From Drosophila miranda (lineage: Eukaryota > Arthropoda > Insecta > Diptera > Drosophilidae): DNA of 64,000 nucleotides. Both the position numbers and the translations under genes were made by a program. Numbering within the stretch: position 1 is the first letter of the stretch; each line of letters begins with the position of its first letter. The stretch lies in NCBI RefSeq assembly GCF_003369915.1, contig NC_046673.1, positions 16,600,001 to 16,664,000 on the forward strand, given 5' to 3'. Below, piece after piece: positions 12,192-25,172 of the stretch. The notes beneath the pieces were generated by a model that was given only the letters and a program-made list of their open reading frames with translations, did no database searches and was not told the origin of the DNA.

Positions 12192-15100
12192 CTTTCTTTC
12201 GGAAAAAGCTCGTCAATGGCTGTGCCAAAGGTCAGGCGACTTTCGATGGAAATGTAGATACTCCCGCACATACTTTCCCTCCCGCTCCTCCTCCTCTGTC
12301 CAACCCTTTCTTTTCTGTCCCACTCACACCGCTTCCGGCACACTCTCTCTCTCTCTCTCTATCTCTCTCTGTCTGTTGATATTGCCATTGCCTGCGGCAG
12401 CAATGAAAATAAATTTCCACCAACATGACGACTATGAGGCGAGACATTGCACAAAGTGCTGCACCCGAAGCATGCAAGCAGCAACCTTCTATGTGCTCGT
12501 TTGCTGGTGTGTGTGTGTGTGTCTGTGTCCCTTACCATGATGTCCTCTTAGCATGTCCATCTGCTCGTGTGAGTGCATTTGCCATTTTGGTTGCCGCTTT
12601 ATGCGCCAACGTTAAGTCAACACAATTTCAAATTTAGTTTTTATAGAAAATTGTCTCCGTCTGCCTTCTCCACTCCACTCCGAACCTGAATCAGTGTCTC
12701 TTGGTCTTCTCTCTCTCCATTTCTCTCCCTCCATGTTTGTGTCTGCCTCTGTCTGTGTCTGTGTCTATGTCTGTTGGTCTATGCTTTCTTTCAATTTGCA
12801 AAATCGTTGCCCGCACCAATTACCGTTTGATTATGCCCCCAATGGGCGGAGGAGCGTGTGGGCGTGGAGTCCCGAGTCCACTTCATAAACTGTTGACACT
12901 CCGTTTCCCATTTCCTCGATTTCCCCCCACTTCCTCATGCCTTGAGCAGCATGCAGCAGGCAATAATTAAGGCAAGTGCGCCTCCAGGAATCGCAAGATG
13001 CACACACCCACACACATACACACACCAGAGCCACACATCCTGGCACACAAATTCCACTGCTGCTCGACTTAATGAATCCGGGAAGCCACCATCGCTACAC
13101 TCGGAACAACAGAGCCCGGTAGAACAAACCCCATGTGCTACGTGTTTCGACCACCAGATACCTTTCAAATCTAGTCTGGAAGAGAGAAAGAAGAATATAT
13201 ACAAAGGGGAAACCCTAATGGAATTTGTTCCCTTTATAATGTTAAGCCCTTTTCTTGTAGCTTCAGAAGATGAAGAAAAGCGTTCTCTTAATTCTCCCGA
13301 ATCTCATAACGAATTATAATGTGCCATACTGATCCGAGACATTGCCTGTTACGTACACCTGTACAAATGGAATATACCCTTGGGCTCCACTGGGTACTGT
13401 ATCCAACAACAGACAGAGTTTATTCAGTTCAACCCAAAGTTGGGAGATTCAATTGAAAGTTTCGAATCTTTCACTTGAGAACTTTCGGGGCATTCGATTT
13501 GAGTTGCAATTACTGCCGTTGCAGTTGCAGTTTCTCACAGTGTAGTCGAGGCTTGGTCGGGCCGCGTTTGAGTCACCCAAACCCAATTCGAAGTCAAACC
13601 CAAAGCTGCCACATCAAACACTGCAAATATTTATGTCGCTCCCTGCCTCCATCTCTGTCCCGTTTCCGTTCCCGTTCGCTGTCTCTCTCTTTCTCTCTTT
13701 CTCGCTATGTGACGACTGTGTGGCATCAAAATGCAAATGCCTAAACGATGTCTGGATGGTGGGGCAGCGGCTGCGAAAGCGTGCGACGTGCAACGTGAAA
13801 CGCGAGGACGCTGATTGTGCAACGCTCCAGCTCCGCTCAGCTCGAGTGTTGAATTGCAAATGTGTCAATTGTCAACTATGTGAGGCAGTGCCCCCTCTCC
13901 TTGTAGGGGAGGGCAAATGGGCACGGGAATGGGAATGGGAATGGAAATGAAAATGGGGAACGGAAAAGGACCTTTTGTTACAATTTTCTTGGGCACTTTT
14001 CTTGTTCTTTGTATGCAATTAACGCTGCAATTTGTAAGAGCAGATACCCCAAACCCAAACCCAAACCACCCTGCCCACCCCACATAGATCACGCATGGCA
14101 ACGGGAGGAAAAACGAGAGAGAGAGCAACTATTTTGGCAACAATTAAATGACATTTTTGTGTTACTTTCTGTGCCCAAAAAATGGGGGGCGAGAAAAGGG
14201 AGGGGGCTTTTTGTTGGCAAGGAAACCTGTGCTGATAGGAATGAGTGGGGGATGCTAAAACGTAGAGGTGACTAGGTGCCCCAGGGTCTGGATAGGTCAT
14301 TATTTCAACCTCCCGGCCCATGGTCCCCATGTGATTTCTAGGGAGCCTGTGCCAGGTCCAGGTCTGACTTATTAAACTTCCCTTTTGGCCGAGTGGGTAA
14401 ATGAAATCGATACAGTATCCCTCTGTTTACCACACACATGTTGCATGCACCGCAACTGCCTCTCTGCATCCCCTCTGAAACCCGACAAAAGTTTTCCAAG
14501 CTAAGTATCACATGGAAAAAAGAGATTCCTTGTGTCTCTGGTTGCAAGATAAAGTATTCGTTAAATATTTACGTTCCCCGGGTTTAATATGTGTGGCTGT
14601 GATACAACCCGCCGCCACAGAGACCCAGCCACGCAGCCACCCCACCGCTCGACCAAAGCCTTGAGGCAACCACACACGCATATGGCCGCCCAGAGAAAGG
14701 GATAAAGAAGAGAGAGGACAGAGGACAGAGGATAGAGGCAGAGGCCAATCAAAGGCCACTCAGGAGCGGCTTAGCCAGCGACTTTTGTCTACAGATTAGA
14801 CTTGGCAACGACAAGGCATATATATATGTGTGTATGGACGTAGACTACAGGCCACTCGTGAGGCCCACCCTACACCCTGCAAACAATATTAAATAGAATG
14901 GTGTATACAAAATAGAATATAGATATCGATCCACAGCTAGCCGATGACTAGCTAACTTCAAGTCAATCGCAAATCGCAGATCGGGTATTTATCGAACAGA
15001 ACTGGTGTCTCCTTAAAAGTTTTGTCAGAAGAAGGATATTTAACCGCACTGTCAGCAAATAAAGGTTGTCCGAAATTGTAACTTTAAGGGTTACCCTCAG

Positions 15101-16045
15101 AATTATTTAAGTCTAGCAAAGAAGTGTCGTCATACTCTACAGACTTTGATAATAAATTATACACGGGTAAATCAGATTCCTCGTCAAATGACACCAACTC
15201 TAGGAGTCTATAAAATATTCCAGGTAAATATTCTTGAGAAAACGATCTGTGTTTCTCTCTCACTCTCTTTGTTTCTCCCAGTGTATGCTTATCGGTTCTT
15301 AATAAAAAATGCCCATCCGATTGATGCAATTGTTGCTGCTGCCCATTGTGCTGGCAATAATTGTGAAGAGATTAAAGGGCATTTTAATTAAAAATTATAT
15401 TTATTTGATTTAATTTTTATTGGCGCTTTTAAAAAGCCATTTAACGACAGGGGAAACACAAAAGGATTGCCAGGGACAGAGTCCGACCATTGCGAGGGAG
15501 GGGTGGTGGCAGTGGCACTGTCAGGAAAGGATGCGATTGGAAAGGGGAAGGGCAAGGGCAAGGGGGAGTTGCATAAGTGTGAATTCAACAACGCAAGGAA
15601 ATTAATCTTAAGCCGCAGACAGCGAAAAGCCAAAAATAAATCAACAATGCAATAATTTATCAGAAAATATGTGTCCGTAGCAGTAGCGCTCTCTCTCTCT
15701 TTCTCTCTTTCGCACATTTCTGGCTCTGTCTGTATACCCCCATCCCTCTCTCTCTCTCTCACTCGTGCTCTCAAAAGTATGCAACAGTGTTTGCGTTTGA
15801 ATTTGAAGCGTCAGCAGAATGAGTCAGCTGCATATATCACGCATACGCACACTGCCACACCGCCACACACACACACACTTGCACACGCGTGCACACAGCA
15901 CTTAAGTCTCTGTAAAATCCACTGTCATGGCAACGCAATGGACAAAAACAGCATCCATGGGCATCAGCATCAGCATCAGCATCAGCATGAGAGCATGTCC
16001 TGGCCACGACTGTGGGAAAACGAAATATGAGCACCAGTCCCTGAC

Positions 16046-16095
16046 ATACATATATATGTATGTGTGTGTGTGTGTGTGTGCCTGTGCGTGTGCGT
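16046..16095. repeat. (TA)/(TG)n microsatellite
   Basis: A short alternating CATATATATGTATG stretch runs into a long TG repeat and then TGCGTG units. Noncoding. Confidence 0.85.
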
Positions 16096-18539
16096 GTATT
16101 GCTATATGGGTGTATGCTGGTGTTGCATACGGATGTCCGAACATTTTGCTGCCACTGGAGGCTGCTCAGGTTCAGGTTCAGGTTTGGTGGCCAGGGCTCG
16201 TTGCCAGTTCATGAATCAGTAGCAGGGACCAAGTCAGTTAGTCACTCTGCCTGACAGACGGACGATGGAGCGGACAGTACAGCGGACAGTGGAACGGACA
16301 GTAGGAAAGATGGACGGACGGACGGACAAACAGACAGACAGTTTTGGCAGTCGGCAATCAACACCGACTCACTCTCGCTCTCTCCTGCCACTTTGGCCTG
16401 TCTCCTATTCGCCTCTACCGCATCTACCTCACCCTTCCATCCGACTCTGTCCCGCATCTGCCCCAACTGCCTCTTCCTCCTGGACAGGAGGACGACTACG
16501 GTCCCATTTGGCTGCCTCGCCTCTCAGCCAACCCTACCCCAATGTGTTTGCGCATTTGCCTGGTTAAAATGTTGCTGCTTCATTATCTGGCCAGGACTGC
16601 GTCGGCTCTGGCCGACGGCCCAGCTCTGCCAGCTCTTCCAGCTCTTCCAGCTCTGCCGGCTCTGCTGTTAGCTGTTTTCTGTTCGCCGTTGGCCGTTGGC
16701 CAGGCGAGGCTGGAAGGGAGTCAAATGTAATAATGTGGGTGCAATTTCAACACCTTGCCGGTACGGACCCGTCATTCACATCGCTGTCGTTCTTGTCGTT
16801 GTCATCTACGGGCCGCATCCTACTGCTCAGCGGTGTCCAGGCATGGCCCTCTGCCGCTGCCGCTGCCGCTGCCGTTGCACAAATTGCTTAAATTATGCAA
16901 AATATGCGCGCCACATCATTCGAGCTGCTGCTGTTGCTGCTGCTGGGACAGAGCCGTGTCGAGGAGTCCTTCTCATCCCTTGCCACTCTGCCACATGGAG
17001 ACAACAACAACAACAAAAACACCAACAATGGCAACACTTTCAAATTCATTTTCGAAATTGATGAAAGTTGCGTGTGGAGGAGTGTTTTTGTGTGTGTGTG
17101 TGTGTGTGAGGCTGGCCACAAAATCCATGACGAGATCTCGACTTTGAAGTTGTTAATGGGATCGATTGGAAAAGCATTCGGCGGGTCCCTGTCCCTGTCT
17201 CAGTCCCTGCCACTCACTCCATCTCTTGTCCTGTCGCTCTGTCTCCGGTCCTTGTCCTCGTTCGCGTTCGCGTTCTCATTCTCGTTGCCACGCTTTGTAT
17301 TCACAAATCCAATCCAATTTGAGAGTGTAATTACATCAATTAAACTTAATCAAACTGTTTCAAAGTGAGAGAGCGCGACGTAAATGAAAGCGAAAAGGAA
17401 AGCGGGTGCTGCCAGCGCGGACTGCGGGTCCGCCGGCACAGTGGGTGCGAAATGGATGCTGGCGATGGATGAGGCTGAAATGATTGGTCGTTGATTAGAG
17501 TAGAGCAGAGTAGAGTCAGAGGAGTGCAGATACGAGTAGACATGATAAATGTTCATGTTGTATTATCGATAACTTCATTAAACCAACTTAAAGTTTTGGA
17601 GGAGGCCAATGTCTGCAATGAAGGGAAATGCCTATTGGAAGCTTCAAGAGATGCTTATAAGAAAGAGGTTACTGAAGAAGGAGGAGAGTCCCTTGCCGAA
17701 AGTGGAAGATCCACTTTAGTGGAAGGTAGACTGCAGTTAGAAGAAGCTGAGAGAGAAGCTGGAAGGGGTTGTTGAAATAGAATTTGATAAAGAGCCTAAA
17801 TATGGAGCACTCATGCACCACTATTCTTCTTATAAGATAATACATATCCAATCATCTCGATTTAATGAAGTGAACTCTTCACTCAAGGCTTGCCCACTGT
17901 CTGGGGATTGTCCCCTGTTTCCCTCCCATTATTCATCTTCTGTTCTGTCTCTCTCGCCATCTTTATTCGTCCTCCACCCCCTCTCCTTCACACACTTATG
18001 AAATCTCACGTGCTCAAAATTCGCGTACACTAATTAAGCGCTGCCAACTAAGTAAAGTAAGTTGCCTCATGATGAGCACTGCCAGTGCCACTCCCATTTC
18101 CACTGCCACTGACAGGTCCTGTGCTCAAAAAGAGGAGCAGCATATGATGGTGTCGAAAAGGAGGCTTCTCCAATACCTGCAACTGCTCTCCCTGGGTCTC
18201 CTTCAGGCATCAACTTCTTTCGCCTTTGCTTCATATAATTTATGTTACATTTGCTGGCTGGCTGGCATAACTTTGCCCCGACTCTGACTCCGACTCCGAA
18301 TCTGGCTACGGCTACGGCTACGGGTGCGTCTCCTTGTACGGCTCTGTCAGTTAGTCAGTCAGTGGCGGGACAAGTCACTTTGAGTTCCAAATCAAGTTGC
18401 CCCAACCCCAAGACCATGCCACCTTGAAGAGCCTGTGCTGCTGCCTAAGGTGAGAAGGCAGAGAGAATATGGCACGTGACTTAAATAAATTGCAAAAATC
18501 TTTCTCGCTTTTCCCCAGCATCTTTCGCATAGTTTTTCC

Positions 18540-18563
18540 TTTTTTTTTTTTTTTTTTTTTTTT
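18540..18563. repeat. Poly(T) tract, 24 nt
   Basis: Twenty-four consecutive T. No adjacent retrotransposon body was recognised, so it is recorded as a homopolymer only. Its exact length may be uncertain because of sequencing. Confidence 0.85.
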
Positions 18564-18809
18564 GTTTGGAGAAGGGAAAAGGGAGAAGAACCCCTGGCTG
18601 AAGGAGTCGTCAGAGGCGCCGCTCCTTGGCCTTTGTTGCTCGCCAAACGGCAGCATTTATGCGCTTGTGTGTGGGTCTGAGTGTATTTTCATGACTTTAT
18701 TAGCAAGCAGCTTGAAAAGTTCCCTGGAGCACCCGGTCGCCACCTGTCGGCAGGAAGAAACTTTATTCCTCACACACACCGCCCCCATTCACAAAGATGA
18801 AGAAGGACA

Positions 18810-18812
<3 letters not shown>

Positions 18813-18841
<29 letters not shown>
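18813..18841. repeat. (GA)n tract
   Basis: An uninterrupted GA dinucleotide run of about 14 units, followed by GAAACT-type hexamers. A candidate GAGA factor/CLAMP site by motif only. Confidence 0.85.
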
Positions 18842-18845
<4 letters not shown>

Positions 18846-20122
18846 CTGAAACTGAAACTGAAACTGAGAGAATCAGGGACACATAATCAACACCTAATCA
18901 AAGTAATAGAAACTTATTGGATTAATCGTGGCATAGAATATCTATTTGTGATGAAAGACAGACAGAGGGCCGTTCGTGATTGGGCCTTGAATGTGGAGTG
19001 GGGGTGTGGGAGGAAGTAATGCTAATTATTCGCCTTCCCCAGCCCCCCTGCCCAGGCCACTTCACCACAGTCTCTTTTGGAATAGAAGTGATTCCTCGAA
19101 TTCCCTGCTAATCGTCAAAATTGGCAAATTTCTGGCCAACGATGACAGCTGTCAACGGCCGGATGACAATGCCGATGCCGAGGCCGATGCAATCTAGCCA
19201 TCAATTTTGATTAGGCTGCCATTCGGTGATGATGATGTGGAGTGGAGTGGCTGTGGATGTGGATGCTAATGGGGGAAGGGGGGCATGATGGAGGAGAAGT
19301 TAGAAGGCAGTGTTGATGGGTTCTGTCGATAATTGAAATTATGCAACGGCTGACAACTTTGACATGGAAAATGGTTGTGGCCAAGGATTAGGACCAGAAG
19401 ATGGAATCACTAACTGAAAGAGAAACTGAATCAATTTGCAAGACCAACCAAGAGTAGGCCAAGTAGCGAAAAAGTAGCTCAAGAACTGAAGAACTGGGCT
19501 GAAGAACCACTCGATGGAATCAGTGCGAAGCCAAGGAGTGAATAAAACAGTCCACACTTCCTCCACGGCATGGTCTACTGTAATTACCAACATACCCTAT
19601 ACTAGAAACATTTCAATACTTTATCATCAAAGACTATTCCTCGAAGGACAAGCAAATTTGGAAATCAACAGTCAACACCCATCCAATTTGTAAGCTCGGA
19701 ATAACGGGAGTGTGTCCAATAGCTATCCAATAGCCAAGAATAATCGCACCTCCTTCTCCGACCACAACAGCCGAGCAGATTCGAATGGACGGGGCAAAGG
19801 TGGCCAGAGTCTAGAGCCCGGAAGCCCTCCAGGCACCACAACGAAGGAGCTGGAAACGTTGGCAGTGTGGGTGTCATCGTCATCTTGCTGCATCAGCATA
19901 TCAGCATCGGCACGGTCATCGTTTTGGGACAGGGCCAGATCTTTGGCTCTATCCGCATCTCATGCCATCCCATCGCATCCCATTCCATCCGGTGTCTTCG
20001 TTTCTTGTGTCTTCGTTATGAAGTAAATGAAAAATTTATTTAGACCAAGGCATAATTATACAAATTGGGAATGCAATTAAATTTAATTGTTCCAACGTTG
20101 CCGACACTCGTTGTTCTCACTC

Positions 20123-20147
20123 ACTCTCTCTCTCTCTCTCTCTCTCT
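20123..20147. repeat. (CT)n tract
   Basis: A CT dinucleotide run followed within 20 bp by a GT run. Noncoding microsatellite. Confidence 0.85.
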
Positions 20148-22622
20148 GTATCCCAAGTGTGTGTGTGTGTATTGCATGTGTGTATGTGTGTCCTCCCTGT
20201 CTACCCACTAGCTCTGCCCCACTGCTCCCTTAGTCAATGAAATGTAAAAACGTTTTAAGCACGAACCTTATCTTCCTCCGTCCCAGAGTCGCCTCTGAAT
20301 GTCTTCCAGACCCCGCCAGCCCTGATGCTTATCCTCAGGGGCACCTCACGGTGCAAGTGCGCGTAAGTACCGTAAATAAAACAAGCAGAAATTATAACTG
20401 TCGAGCACTGGAAGGCAGAAAGAAGTGCAAACGGAGAAATAACTCGGCTATGGGGCAACTATTCAGGACAAGGCCTAGTCTCCAACTCCCACACACACAA
20501 TACCAAAAAACGAAACAAAAACACATATATTAATGATACATGGAGGAGGAGCACAAGAACAACAGCAGTAGCTGGGAAAGAACATTTTAATGAGGCACAA
20601 AAAGTGGCGAAACAAATCGCAAGGCATGGCCCACCACCTACTGGGTTCGACCCCCGTTCCAAGGGGATGCCTGACCAGGGACGTCGCCTAAGGGAGCTCG
20701 CTCCATGCTATGATATTATCAATAGTCTATCGACAAAAACGGCGTTTATATCGGTACAGCAATAACCGAAATTTGCACTAAAATAAATTTAAGCAAAACA
20801 AGACCTGCTCTTTCTTCTGATATATGATATTGATATTAAACAATTATGGTTTTTGTATAGCTGCTTAAACAAAAAATCCGTACAACTGCGATAATTTATC
20901 ACCATCTCTGGGCTCTGGGCTCTCCTATCCCCTTGTTATTTTTCCGCTTGCGCTTAAACTCTTTGCTTGCTGCATTTAGTGGCCTATTCAGAGTGACAGT
21001 TTGCTCTTATCGTGCTTGGTTTACGCCCCGCTGCACAGTGCTCGGAATATGGAGCACCCGCTGCCCGCCAGTGGGCCAGAGACATGGACAGACGTGGCCA
21101 GCAGCAGAGAGGGAAACGAAGGGAGGATAGGATGGAAGGATAGAATGGGGTTCGTGGCATAATATCTTAATTATTTCTTTACATGTGTTTTAATTTTTAG
21201 TAAGCACTTGCCTCCCCACTACGTTCTGTGTTCCACAGCCGGCTCCTGCCACACTAGCAACGCTTGGAATTTCAGTCACGTGCTGCAAGTAATCCCCATC
21301 ACCGCCCTCCAGCCCCAGCCCCAGCCCCAGCCGCAGCCCCAGTCCCAGCCCAGCAGATTCCAATGGCAACAGATGAGAAGGTTCCGTGGGGCATGGGGCA
21401 TGTCAGGAGGTTCGTCGCTGGCTGGCAAAGGTAAATGCCAAAGTAACTAACTGTGTATGCACTCGAGCAGCCGAAGCTGGAGAGGATTGGCAGAGCCAGT
21501 GCGAGTGCGAGTCGAAGTGGGAGGACAGTCAGCTAACCAGCTCATTTGCAGACATGGCTTTGCCCTTCCCTGGCAAGCCTTCGTTTATGCGATGGCTTGG
21601 AGCCCCCTTGCAACCGAGTGCTTGAAATATAGAAGTCGAGATCTAGGTCTAAGTGATCTACACACAAATACAGTGCCAGACTTAATCGTTGGCATTACTT
21701 TCCAGTTTATTGCTGTTTTAAGAGCTTTTCCAACGCGATTTTTAAAGGAAAAATTATCTCCGATCAAGGAATCAATTTTCTATATGATTGGCTAATTGTT
21801 ATACGCGTAACTTTATTACATTATTTTGTACCGTTTTTTTAACAAGAAAAGGTCTAAAATCTGTCCTACAAAGGTATTGGCACACCTAGTTTTTGAAGAG
21901 CTATGTTCTTCCTTAGGGAATAAATTCCCTACAACTGAACCCTTTCCTAAGCTCTCACTTGAAGCATCTAATACAGTTTTATCTTAATTTCCTGATAATT
22001 ATTTTTGGTTCTGGAAGATTTTCTTAGATTCTTATATTTGATTATAATCTTTGGCAACGCATAAACGTGTGGCAGCTGTCAAGAACGAACCCCGACACTT
22101 GTGCCGAGTTTTCTCAATTACTTGGGCAGGGCCTCAGCCGTCGACAACGGATAGGATGTGGCCCTGGTCCTTACCGCCCTCCCTGGCTGCGTATGTTGAT
22201 TAAACTTAAGAGGAGAATAGGAAACTATGGAACTGTGTGTGCGTGTGTGTCTCAGTTTCAGTCTCAGTCTCAGTCGCAGTTTCAGTGTGCTCCCTTGCCG
22301 GCGCCCTCTGTTTGTATTAATCCAACATAATTAAGAAATTTAATTAAAGTGCAGCACGCTCTGAATGTGGAATAACTATGCTATGTTAGCTAGAAAAAAA
22401 TGGGGGAACTAGCTCGATTCCCGTATCCCAATCCGAATCCGAATCTAAGCTAGCCCTGGCGATTTGTACCTCTAGATCGTTTGACATCATGTGGCATGTC
22501 TTATAAAATGTTCATAGTTCAAAAGAAAATCTCCCATAAAGAAAAAAAAATCCAGAAGATTCCAAATTCAAAAAGTGTTTATATATCGTTTTAAAATTTC
22601 CATCAGGACGAGTTGCATTGCG

Positions 22623-22889
22623 ATGATACTTAAGCAGCTTCCCCAGGACATCTGCCGGTCGGTAGTTTCTATCTATCATCGTTATCTGGCCAAGCCGAGG
22701 CACAAGTGTGGCCTTACCAGTCCCTGCCAAGAGCCAAATGCCAAATCGGAGAGGAAACCCATCGCCGAAGTAGCGGTTTTTGCAGCTGTGCCACTTTGCG
22801 CCAAATGGTCCATCACCGAGGAGGAGCAGCGCAAGATAGACGAAGTGATGAAAGAGCTGGACCGGGTTATTCAGGAGAACGATAACTAA
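22623..22889 (+). CDS. Small uncharacterised ORF, 88 aa
   Basis: An ATG-initiated intronless frame of 89 codons. I do not recognise the product. Residue composition is balanced and not low-complexity, unlike most open frames around it. The N-terminal part is basic, with an amphipathic-looking stretch (ILKQLPQDICRSVVSIYHRY). The middle holds four Cys residues (SxCQEP and PLCAKW among the contexts). The C-terminal 25 residues are rich in Glu, Lys and Asp and probably helical (SITEEEQRKIDEVMKELDRV). There is no signal peptide or membrane span. The start was chosen because it is the first ATG; the frame is open about 48 nt further upstream without another ATG. It lies next to a SUMO-protease relic on the other strand and could itself be a recently silenced copy. 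The functional call is unknown. Confidence 0.5.
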   Translation: MILKQLPQDICRSVVSIYHRYLAKPRHKCGLTSPCQEPNAKSERKPIAEVAVFAAVPLCAKWSITEEEQRKIDEVMKELDRVIQENDN

Positions 22890-23224
22890 GACCCACTCCC
22901 ACTCCCGCCCAGATCTCAGCCTTCGATGGGTTCCGATTGGTTGCGATCGTTTTTGGTTTTTGGGTACATTCTTGGACGCAACTCCATCTGTTGGACATTT
23001 ATTTAAGGTATCCGACAAAATATATATCTCGTAAGGAACTGACTTACCTGACTTTTAATTTCATCTGTGGAGGCTTGTATTTGTGAACGATTTATCGCCT
23101 CATAATCGTTATTTATTCAAAGTAAAATTATCGATTACACTGAGCGACGGTCATCTTATACAAAATCTAGGTTATAAGCCTGAAGAGTAGATCTATTCTT
23201 TGTGTTAAAAAAACCGCGATTTGG

Positions 23225-23400
23225 TGCATTTTTACTCGGCATCAGGGAACTGCGCGATGGCCAGGCCAACGTGTCAAAGACGAGGATCAGGGGCTGGTGT
23301 CATTGGGCCCTTGATGTTCGGGAAACAGATGATAGTTTCGGATCAATGTTTCCTCTCGTTGATGGGAACAATGACAAAGTACTTGTCGGCCGCGTCTTCG
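23225..23400 (-). pseudogene. Relic of a Ulp1/SENP-type SUMO protease (C48)
   Basis: Minus-strand translation from about 23387 gives DKYFVIVPINERKH followed by a stop (23343-23345), then SETIICFPNIKGPMTP. In Ulp1/SENP peptidases the catalytic His lies in a segment of the form FIPVNExxHW, followed by a hydrophobic strand ending ICFP. The nonsense codon therefore falls exactly where the conserved Trp after the catalytic His (codon 23346-23348) is expected. The segment with the catalytic Asp, read as LILVFDTLAWPSRSS (Asp codon 23273-23275), is in a different frame, so there is also a frameshift. The Cys-box region was not found. The family assignment rests on motif recognition, not alignment. 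A relic of a transposed or retroposed SENP6/7-like gene is most likely. Confidence 0.5.
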
Positions 23401-25138
23401 CGGCTAAGATCTCGTCCACGTCGCTAAATATTTTGTTGTCCAGTAACTTAATAGTTTTTCCAGTTTTTCCCCATGAATCTGCTGTACAGGTAAGCTATAA
23501 AATCAAAAGAAGTTTCCTACCCATCTGTCTTTCTTTTAGGGAAAGTCTCCATAAAATGCTACATCAGAATCCACGAGTTATGCGACTTGGGTGCCACCCT
23601 TTTAGCCGGAGAACCAGAGGAGCTGCCAAATATCCTAGAGGAAAGATCCCAGAACGCCTACGGCTGTCCCTTACTCAAAAAGGAGCCATCAAATTACTTA
23701 AAATAACTATAATATCAATGACATCGTCTGAGATTCACGCATCAAATGCTCCCCACTTTTTGCCCATTAGTTTGAGTACTCTGGCCCCGCTGTATTGTCA
23801 TCCTTGTCAGGGTTAAAGTCCCCGTTCATCGGTCCCCCAGAAGATCAGTGGTCAGTGGCCAAAGGTCAACTGCTTTGTTGGCGTGTGCCTCGACAGGCCA
23901 AATACCAATCACTGAATACTGAATACCGAACCTCAGGCTCTCGGGTATCGGGTGATGAAAATGTGCGAAAATTTTGCCGGTATTTTCTGCACGAAATATG
24001 CATAAATACATAAATAAATGTCTGCACTGGCTCGCACACAAACACACACTCACATTCCATACTCACACACACACAGACACCCAGCCAAGGGATAACTGTG
24101 TCGGCAACTGTCTATAGCTGTCTGCTCCCTCTCCTCTCTTTCCCACTCTTTGATTTTTCCGGTTGTTTTGGGCTTTCGATGATTTTTGCCTGCCACTTTG
24201 CATTCGCTATACCCTCTCCTTCTATCTACGCCCTCTCCCCACCCCCAACCGCTCACCCATATAGCATTTCTTGTCATTGTCAGGGTATATTGTTTTCGTT
24301 CAAGGGAACCAAAACTAGGATTATTTTTAGCAAGTTCATTCCGTCTACAGAGCCCTCTTTTTGCTGCACGTAGTATCTAAATCGCTGCCGGTAAGATCGG
24401 ATCAATATGTGTATCATATAGCGGTAACTGCAAAGATTGGGCAGAAAGGGTGTACAAATCATCGGCCTCCGGACCTATATTTTCTTTATTGATGGTTTTT
24501 TTGTGTACTCATTTTTGTTGTTTGCATTAAAGCTGCGCACTTTACTGCTGACTTCTGCTCCCTCCTCTGTTCACCCGCTCTTAGCCTACTCTTCACTCCA
24601 CTCCCTTCACCCTCTCCAAATGTGTGTGTGTGTGTGTCTGAAGTGTACAATAAACGCGGATTTCTCTGCCAATATTTGTCTGCAATCATTTTGGCTTGTC
24701 GGCAGTTCCCTGCGTCTGTCTGCCTGGCTCCACCCCCTCGGAGCCATCCGTCTAGCGTTTGGGCCTCTTCTTTTTCAGACCAGACCAATAAAGCGTCCAG
24801 CAACAACAAGAAATGAAAGCTAGCTTCAGCGAGCCGATGCTCTAGATACCCTTCGAATGATAGGTATGTATACCATATGATATAGTACTATATAGTATAT
24901 AGTGCTCTAATCTTGGAGGTCCAGACCGTGCATATGCACTGCAAGCAGATATGGGTGGAGTTTGGGGGACTAGATTGAAAACAAAAAAAAGGTAGATGGA
25001 TAGAAGGCTAAGGGCGCTTCCCTGGGCACATTCTCTTATCGTTGAAGCGTACCATCTGCGAGGGTATATCGAAAAGAGGGGCACCTTCAGTGAAGCGGCA
25101 ATAACAACGCACCAAACGCTGGCTGTTGACGTTGCCCC

Positions 25139-25139
25139 T

Positions 25140-25166
<27 letters not shown>
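25139..25166. repeat. (CA)n tract
   Basis: A CA dinucleotide run. It is followed at 25222-25248 by CT-rich dinucleotide repeats and then GT-rich sequence. Noncoding microsatellite cluster. Confidence 0.85.

Positions 25167-25172
<6 letters not shown>

Larger units (their letters stand above)
1..22600. other. Gene-poor, microsatellite-rich stretch
   Basis: I found no exon I can support here. Open frames are short, often low-complexity (translated microsatellites), lack paired splice sites and do not resemble protein families I know. The DNA is dominated by short tandem repeats, (GA/CT)n, (CA/GT)n and G-rich 5-7-mers, between ordinary AT-rich sequence. This fits intergenic DNA or the inside of a very large intron of a gene whose exons lie outside the window. 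Regulatory elements are likely in a desert of this size but cannot be assigned by eye. Confidence 0.6.

Noticed and set aside
15962-15990. CATCAG repeat as a possible CRISPR-like or regulatory array
   Set aside because: Simple hexanucleotide microsatellite without spacers, in a eukaryotic genome.
20638-20680. tRNA-like GGGTTCGACCCCC string
   Set aside because: The T-loop-like sequence lacks a matching 5-bp stem, acceptor stem, D arm and anticodon arm.
23538-23703. Possible plus-strand exon after a GTAAGC...TTTTAG intron (KVSIKCYIRIHELCDLG frame)
   Set aside because: The upstream exon cannot be joined in frame without a stop, and the region overlaps the minus-strand SUMO-protease relic; kept only as a note.
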